DNA of 64,000 nt from Heterohyrax brucei. Taxonomy: Eukaryota; Chordata; Mammalia; Hyracoidea; Procaviidae. The stretch lies in the NCBI GenBank assembly GCA_028571685.1, contig CM053140.1:148723701-148787700 (forward strand), read 5' to 3'. Shown here piece by piece: positions 58,788-64,000 of the stretch (position 1 is the stretch's first letter; every line of letters starts with the position of its first letter). A program made the translations under genes and the position numbers. The notes beneath the pieces are model-generated. The model did no database searches, was not told the DNA's origin, and saw only the letters and a list, made by a program, of their open reading frames with translations.

Positions 58788-58825
58788 GCCAAGCCAAGCC
58801 CAGTGCCATCGAGTCGGATCCGACC
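58788..58825 (-). repeat. Micro-insertion of SINE/RTE tail, 38 bp
   Basis: gccaagccaagcccagtgcc followed by atcgagtcggatccgacc. The flanks (ttatttgc, gcaaataa) are inverted rather than direct repeats, so the insertion mechanism is unclear here. Confidence 0.65.
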
Positions 58826-59481
58826 ACTAGCAAATAACTCACAGCCCCTCTGTCCTTCTTGTAGTTTTTGGATCTAAGCTTTAAGTTTTTGTGGAATTGC
58901 TCTTACCTTCGCAGTAATTGCTTTTTATGTGTATTTTTAGGCTACGTTTGTTCCTCCACCAATTCAATCCATCTGCTTGCTATATTCACGGAGTTTCTTA
59001 AAATGTTTGATTCATTAAAATCATTCATTCTTGCTATTCTGCGTTTTTATTAATTTAGTTCTGTTTATAGTACATATTCTGATGTTTTGAGCAATTTGGT
59101 TAGAGAAAAATGCTATATTCAATCTGTCTTCTTTACCAAATTCTCTTGTAAAACAAATAGCTTTTAAAATAAGCATGACCTTAATAAAACCTTGACTTAT
59201 AAATATATACACATTATTATTTTAAATTATGAAAAGATTATACATTTTAATTTTAATGAAAACAGTATGGGAGAATGAAGATTTTACTTAAGCTGAAAAA
59301 TATATGCTAACATGATAAATGATAGATGATAGGTTATTAGAGAAGTCAAGGGGCTTAGAATAGAATTATTTCTTTGAATATGAGAAGTTAATACTAAAGG
59401 ATTCAATTCCAGTTATGCAAACAATAGTTACCATTGATGATGAATAGCCAAGCCAAGGCAAAATTTGTTATCTCTATAATC
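58826..59481. other. Unassigned AT-rich sequence
   Basis: Nothing recognised except a 12-base gccaagccaagg at 59447-59458 that may be another, very short, tail scrap. Confidence 0.4.
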
Positions 59482-59640
59482 AGCCCTGCTGGTATGGTGG
59501 TTAAGTGCTATGGCTGCTAACCAAAGGTCAGCAATTCAAATCTGCCAGGCACTTCTTGGAAATTCTATATTCTACTCTGTCCTGTAGGGTCTCTATGAGT
59601 CAGCATTGACTCAACAGTGCTGAGTTTCACTTGGTCTTTG
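59482..59640 (+). repeat. AfroSINE
   Basis: Nearly full copy (ctgctaaccaaaggtcagca; ctgtcctgtagggtctctat) with a small deletion in the middle. Confidence 0.88.
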
Positions 59641-59734
59641 ATTTATAGTCAGCTCAAGAGTTTTGAAATACTAGTCCAAAACATACACCACTAGCTTTAG
59701 AATAGGTCAATTTCTCCCACCTACAATGACATTG

Positions 59735-60655
59735 TGAGGACTGAGGTGAGCCTGACTCTAAGCCTCAGCAGGCAGTTTTGATTGCCTCATCTGCATGTGA
59801 AAGCTGGACAAGAAAGAAGGAAGACTGAAGAACTGATGCTTTGGAATTACAGTGTCCGCAAAGGATGCTGAATATGCTGTTACCAGAAAATTGCCCATGG
59901 CTTCCTGTTTCCTTTGTTAGAAGAATTTCAGACAGAAACACATACACAAACAATCAGGCATGAAAAAACAAAAAACAAAAAGACTTTTAAAGGAGGATAG
60001 TATACTCAGTGAGCTCTCAGAGAAAGGAAAGGGTCTAGGAATCCTGTTCCCTGCTTCCTCTGAGGTTTTATATTTTGATTATCCCACCTCTATCTGGAAT
60101 TTTTAGTTCTTTTCATTCTTTGGTCCCTTAGGGTTTAAATCACTTCAGGTCCCTTTAACAAATCATAGTTGAAGTCTTCATTCTTTTTTAGTGGATGATT
60201 GCTTTCCCCCTTTGCCCTGGCTGTAAGTGGTTTGCTGGCTCTTGTAGAGTGTAAACATTGGAGGTTTTTTTGTTTTTTTGTTTGTTTCTCCATACCCCCT
60301 TGTTGTCTAACCTCAATACTCTAACAATACTGTGACCTGCCAGAAATACAAACACATCTGTCTTGGAAGAAGTAAAGCTAGAAAGTTCCTTAGAAGTAAA
60401 GATGGAGCATCATCATCTCACATACTTTGTCCACGTTATGAGGAGGGAGAAGTATTTGGAGAGGGACCTTACTCCAGGAAGAGGGTTAGTGAAAGAGAGG
60501 AAGACCTTCAACATAATAGACTGACACATGGTTACAAGGTTGGGATCACACAGCAAGGATTGTGAGGATCATGCAAGACTGGACAACGTTTCATTCCATT
60601 GTACATAGGGTTACTGTGCGTTGGAACTGACTCAACAGCACCTACCAATAATAAC
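59735..60655 (+). mobile_element. RTE LINE 3' part split by an LTR
   Basis: RTE at 59735-59878 (gcatgtgaaagctggacaag) continues at 60328-60655 (gacctgccagaaatacaaac) and ends in cacctaccaataataac. The two parts are collinear in RTE. Confidence 0.82.
59879..60327 (-). mobile_element. Solo LTR of an endogenous retrovirus
   Basis: 449 bp with matching ends, tgtta and taaca, sitting in an RTE. On the minus strand there is a TATA-like atataaaacctc near 60070 and a downstream region before the end, the usual LTR order. Short imperfect flanking repeats (atatgc and atactg) fit a diverged 5-6 bp duplication. No viral genes are present. Confidence 0.68.
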
Positions 60656-60842
60656 AAAATTGTTTAGAAAAATTTAGCATAATATTTCTTGTATGTGGAA
60701 GCTCAACAGCCAAAAACAAAGATAACATTTCCTTACTATATATCAATCCTAAAGATATAAAAAAAATAAGTTTAAAAACTGTGCTTGAGTTAAAAAGAAA
60801 CAGAAACGTGGCTTGGACTAAAGTTTATAGTTTTAATTTGTT

Positions 60843-60967
60843 AGCTCAACTGGTAACTGACAGTTCAACCCATCAGTTGCTTTTTCAGAAACCCTATCAA
60901 GCAGTTCTACTCTGTCCTATAGGGTCTCTGAGTCTGAACTGATTTGACAGCACCTAACAACAACAGT
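60843..60967 (+). repeat. AfroSINE with RTE-type tail
   Basis: Diverged body (gcagttctactctgtcctat) ending in cagcacctaacaacaacag. Confidence 0.8.
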
Positions 60968-60984
60968 GATTTATATGAAGCATT

Positions 60985-61145
60985 TCATTACATCCTTCAA
61001 TTCTCAGAGCCCATTGAGATGTCTTATTACTATTCTTATGGCTACAGAGGAAAAACGCACAGAGTTTGAGTAACTTGCCCAGTCATATGTCTACTGGTTT
61101 TAGAAGTGGGATTTGAATCATAGAAATCTACCTCCAGAGTACACA
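60985..61145 (+). repeat. MIR SINE
   Basis: Forward MIR: cattacatccttcaattctc, ttattactattcttatggct, gagtttgagtaacttgccca, then gtgggatttgaatcat. All are in the canonical order. Confidence 0.85.
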
Positions 61146-62671
61146 TACTTGTCGAAAATATTTTTTAAAATTCTTTTTTTTATTGTTATAAACCATGAGA
61201 TTCCTGTTCAAAATAGGAATATATATATATAACAATTACTATTTAATTAAGTAGAAAATAATGAGAAGATATATTTGTTTACAGTTTCTGTGTATGTCTA
61301 TACCCAGATGAATCACATGCTTGAGTGCTAGAGGAGTTTCTTAATGTTGCTGTAGAATTGTCAACTATTTATCTTTTAGAAACTGTGAAAAAGAGACAAC
61401 TGTGAGACTCAAATGACTTTATAGCCCTTCCTTTTTTCAGAAAAAAACAAAGTTAAAAAATTATAAATCAATAAGTGTGAGATAAATCCATGATCACCAC
61501 CTATGTTTGTAATGGTGACATTCAGCACTTATGAAAAAACGTGGCTATCATGAGGTGTTACTGTAAACTCAGTAAGAAATTACGCTAAACATTCTAATAT
61601 AATTTATTTTGCATTTAGTACTTCTGACAGTAGACCAGAGGGTTATATATCTCAGCCATATATTTTGAATTTAATAACATATTTAATAAAAGGCTATATT
61701 TTTGTGATCATGGTAAGAAATTATGACTTGTATTGAGAGTTTTCCAATAGATTTGCTTTGATTGTACAAATAAAATCAAAATGTAGAATGGATAGGTCAA
61801 TGAAATTCTTTAGCAGATCTTCCTTTTACAACATTTTTATAAATAAATTTAAGGAAATATAAAGACCTATTTGTTCAATTGACATGTGACAAAAAAGTGT
61901 CTCCCACCCCATACCTCCTTTAATTCAAGACTCAGTGCTTTCAGGAAATTACTTGTTATATGGGTAGTGATGGTTAATCCAAATTTAACTCAGTTCATGA
62001 CTCAATCCCATTCAATTCCTGTTTCTCCTGATCAGTGTTACAGGACAGAGAAGGAGAGAATTGTAATTGTCTGCTTAAGGGTAGATACTGTCAGATGACT
62101 TTGGTTTATGCATTTTGAGGAAATAGACTCAGGCAAGCAAAGTTTACTGTCTAGGTTGTAGAATGGCCATTGATAGAGGAGTCCAGACATAGAGGAAATG
62201 TTTCAGCGAAACAGAAAGCTGTGGTTTTCAGGTGGTTAGCAAACTTGCATTGCAATAGTAGAAAATCTAAAAGTCTTTGGCCATGAAAATAAATACGGAA
62301 AGTGGTGTTCAATATCTGAGAAAAACTGGAACAGGTAGCAAGTATTAGCTCTTAGGTTAAATTGATTTCTCTCTAAATATCCTTTGTCAGAGATTCAACC
62401 TGCTGTGGTTCATTTCTTAAAAGAGAAACAACACAGTTTTTCCTTCCTAGTTTTCTGTCTCCTTAATTATGAAGTCAAACACGTTTCCTAGTTAATCTCT
62501 TTCTTAGAATCCTAGAAAATTAGGACATAGATTGATACTTCTTTCAAATCCTTCACTGCTAATTGTCATTATAATGGCTCTGGTATACTAGCAGCATGAT
62601 CTTATTAAGCTCACTCACACTTGGTTTCCTTTGATCTGAAATGGGCATTGTGATAATCAGAATAAACAAAC
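61146..62671. other. Unassigned AT-rich sequence
   Basis: No repeat recognised beyond a short (TA)n near 61220. The 70-codon frame at 61886-62098 is featureless. Confidence 0.45.
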
Positions 62672-62825
62672 AACCCAAACAACCCCCAAATCCATTGCCA
62701 CTGAGTTGAGTCACTCACAGCAACTGTAAAGGACAGAGTAGAATGGACCCTCAGGATTCCCAAGGTATAGTCTTTACTGAAGCAGGCTGTTATATCATTC
62801 TCCCAGGAGGCAGTTGGTATATTCA
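62672..62825 (-). repeat. AfroSINE, variant middle
   Basis: Reverse copy with the agtctttactgaagcaggct block, i.e. the same variant middle as the SINE at 4533. Confidence 0.72.
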
Positions 62826-62829
62826 GGCA

Positions 62830-63042
62830 TTTTATTGTTGTAGCCTGGACTAAAGTGATTCATATTAAGTGCTAGAAACATTGTATGTAATCCAACTGGC
62901 ACCTTGATTTTAGCCTGATAAGACTTACAGCCAAAGTTTTGACCTACAGAACCATAAGATAATTAATTTGTGTTATTTTAAGCGATTGAGTTTGTAAATT
63001 TGTTATGGCAGCAATGGAAAACTACTATAAGAAAGTCACCTA
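62830..63042 (+). mobile_element. MLT1 LTR, 3' portion
   Basis: Contains the MLT1 end blocks: caccttgattttagcctgat, ttttgacctacagaaccata, aattaatttgtgttatttta, and agcaatggaaaactactata. Confidence 0.8.
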
Positions 63043-63147
63043 GCATTACTTCAGGGAAAGAATCATATGAAAACTGCAAACATTGGAGATGTCAATATTT
63101 TTAAATTTTCAAATAATTGTCCCTTGACTACTGTCAAAGAATGAGCA

Positions 63148-63300
63148 TAGAGTGGGGTAAGAGTAGGATCTGGAGTGAGAATAGGGTTTAAGCTCTAGCT
63201 ATGGCTCATAATTACACCCTAGTGGACTTTAAGTGAGTCATAATCTTTCTGAGTCTCACTTTCCCATTTGTGAAATGTTCATAAATTATTTACCTGTATT
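63148..63300 (-). repeat. MIR SINE
   Basis: Reverse MIR: aatctttctgagtctcactt then tcccatttgtgaaatg, preceded by diverged core text. Confidence 0.72.
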
Positions 63301-64000
63301 AAAGAAAAAAAATTGAAAAAAAATATTTACTATTATATAATAGGCATGTAACAAATTATTTCTATTTCTGTGTTTTTGTTTGCTATTGTTATTACCCCCA
63401 GTATTCTGAAATAGGACCCACGGAATAGACTTTCATTTTTCTACTACATATCACTGTAAGTTAGAACCGACTTGATGGCACACAGATCTCTGACAGCTGA
63501 TGGACTCCAGTGTATTTGGGAAAAGTATAGCTAGCGTACTTATTTTTTGAAAATTTTTTCTTTCATAATATAGTCTAATATAGATACTTTATTGCCAGAA
63601 ATCATTAATTCCTAAAGCCAAAGATATGCAGCTCAGTCTTTCTTATCTTACCTGAAAATTCCTTACTTCTGGGCTGAATCTTCCCATTTCCAGAGACCAA
63701 CCTGTGGAGGGGATCCATCTGTGAATGGTGTGTCAGACAAGTTCTATCAGACAAGGGAAGAATTCATAAGCCATGGAAACCTTAGACTGATTATTCCTAC
63801 TTAATTTTTTTTTGGTGCTATATAGAATGAATATTCCAAGTCATTGTCTTAAATCTCATATTCTTATTTACTTCAGATACTTTGTTAAAGGGAAAAGGAA
63901 GAACAATGTATACCCCAAAGTTTGGATTCTTGCCTGGACAGCTCTTAATGAACAAAGACTGATGAACAATATCATGGTTTTAGTATTAACATAGTTTTTC
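63301..64000. other. Unassigned sequence with a SINE-tail scrap
   Basis: 63447-63485 (aagttagaaccgacttgatg) resembles the AfroSINE/RTE tail on the plus strand. The rest is not recognised. Confidence 0.45.

Noticed and set aside
58788..58825. Inverted flanks ttatttgc/gcaaataa as TIRs of a small transposon
   Set aside because: Only 8 bp and AT-rich, not seen at the other micro-insertions; probably coincidence.

Overview
This is vertebrate, almost certainly afrotherian (elephant-like) genomic DNA with no recognisable host gene. The diagnostic signal is more than twenty AfroSINE copies: a tRNA-like head, a middle reading ccttggaaaccctatggggc, and a tail reading gagtcggaatcgactcgacg. They sit among BovB-like RTE LINEs that share this tail, and L1 elements with a roughly 1-kb 3' UTR. 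AfroSINEs are confined to Afrotheria; elephant is the best guess, but hyrax or sirenian cannot be excluded from the sequence alone. I found no spliced gene, tRNA, rRNA, CRISPR array or bacterial-type signal. All long open frames that I can name are decayed L1 or RTE coding remnants.

Layout. 1-2.9 kb: a near full-length RTE on the minus strand. 4.65-11.96 kb: a full-length but dead L1 on the plus strand, inserted inside an AfroSINE. 12.1-13.8 kb: an RTE with an L1 3' end nested in it. 13.8-15.3 kb: quiet. 15.3-21.4 kb: AfroSINEs, an internally deleted L1 and RTE fragments. 21.4-28.2 kb: the quietest block, AT-rich and mostly single-copy in appearance. 28.2-29.8 kb: an RTE with an inverted 5' end. 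29.9-31.5 kb: an L1 with an inverted 5' part. 32.6-36.6 kb: L1 fragments. 36.6-42.9 kb: a minus-strand L1 that has lost its reverse transcriptase core. 43.8-48.5 kb: RTE pieces with nested LTR and L1 insertions. 49.4-50.9 kb: an old L1 broken by younger elements. 51.0-53.0 kb: a MaLR-type LTR, a mariner derivative and a 26-bp tandem array. 53.2-57.5 kb: a stack of nested insertions. 57.8-58.7 kb: a second mariner derivative inside an AfroSINE. 59.5-64 kb: an RTE split by a solo LTR, AfroSINEs, MIRs and an MLT1 LTR.

The elements are related functionally. AfroSINEs share their 3' tail with the RTE and were presumably copied by its machinery. L1 supplied its own copies. The mariner copies keep only the end of a transposase and would have needed help in trans. 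The most interesting signals are: (1) two mariner derivatives with the same rearranged layout, in which the left arm is an inverted copy of the right arm; (2) a scatter of 20-60 bp SINE-tail 'micro-insertions' ending in TTGGC repeats, several with direct repeats or paralogous empty sites; (3) an L1 that is 5'-complete but 3'-truncated, with a 13-bp target duplication and tandem 256-bp promoter units; (4) a twin-primed RTE.
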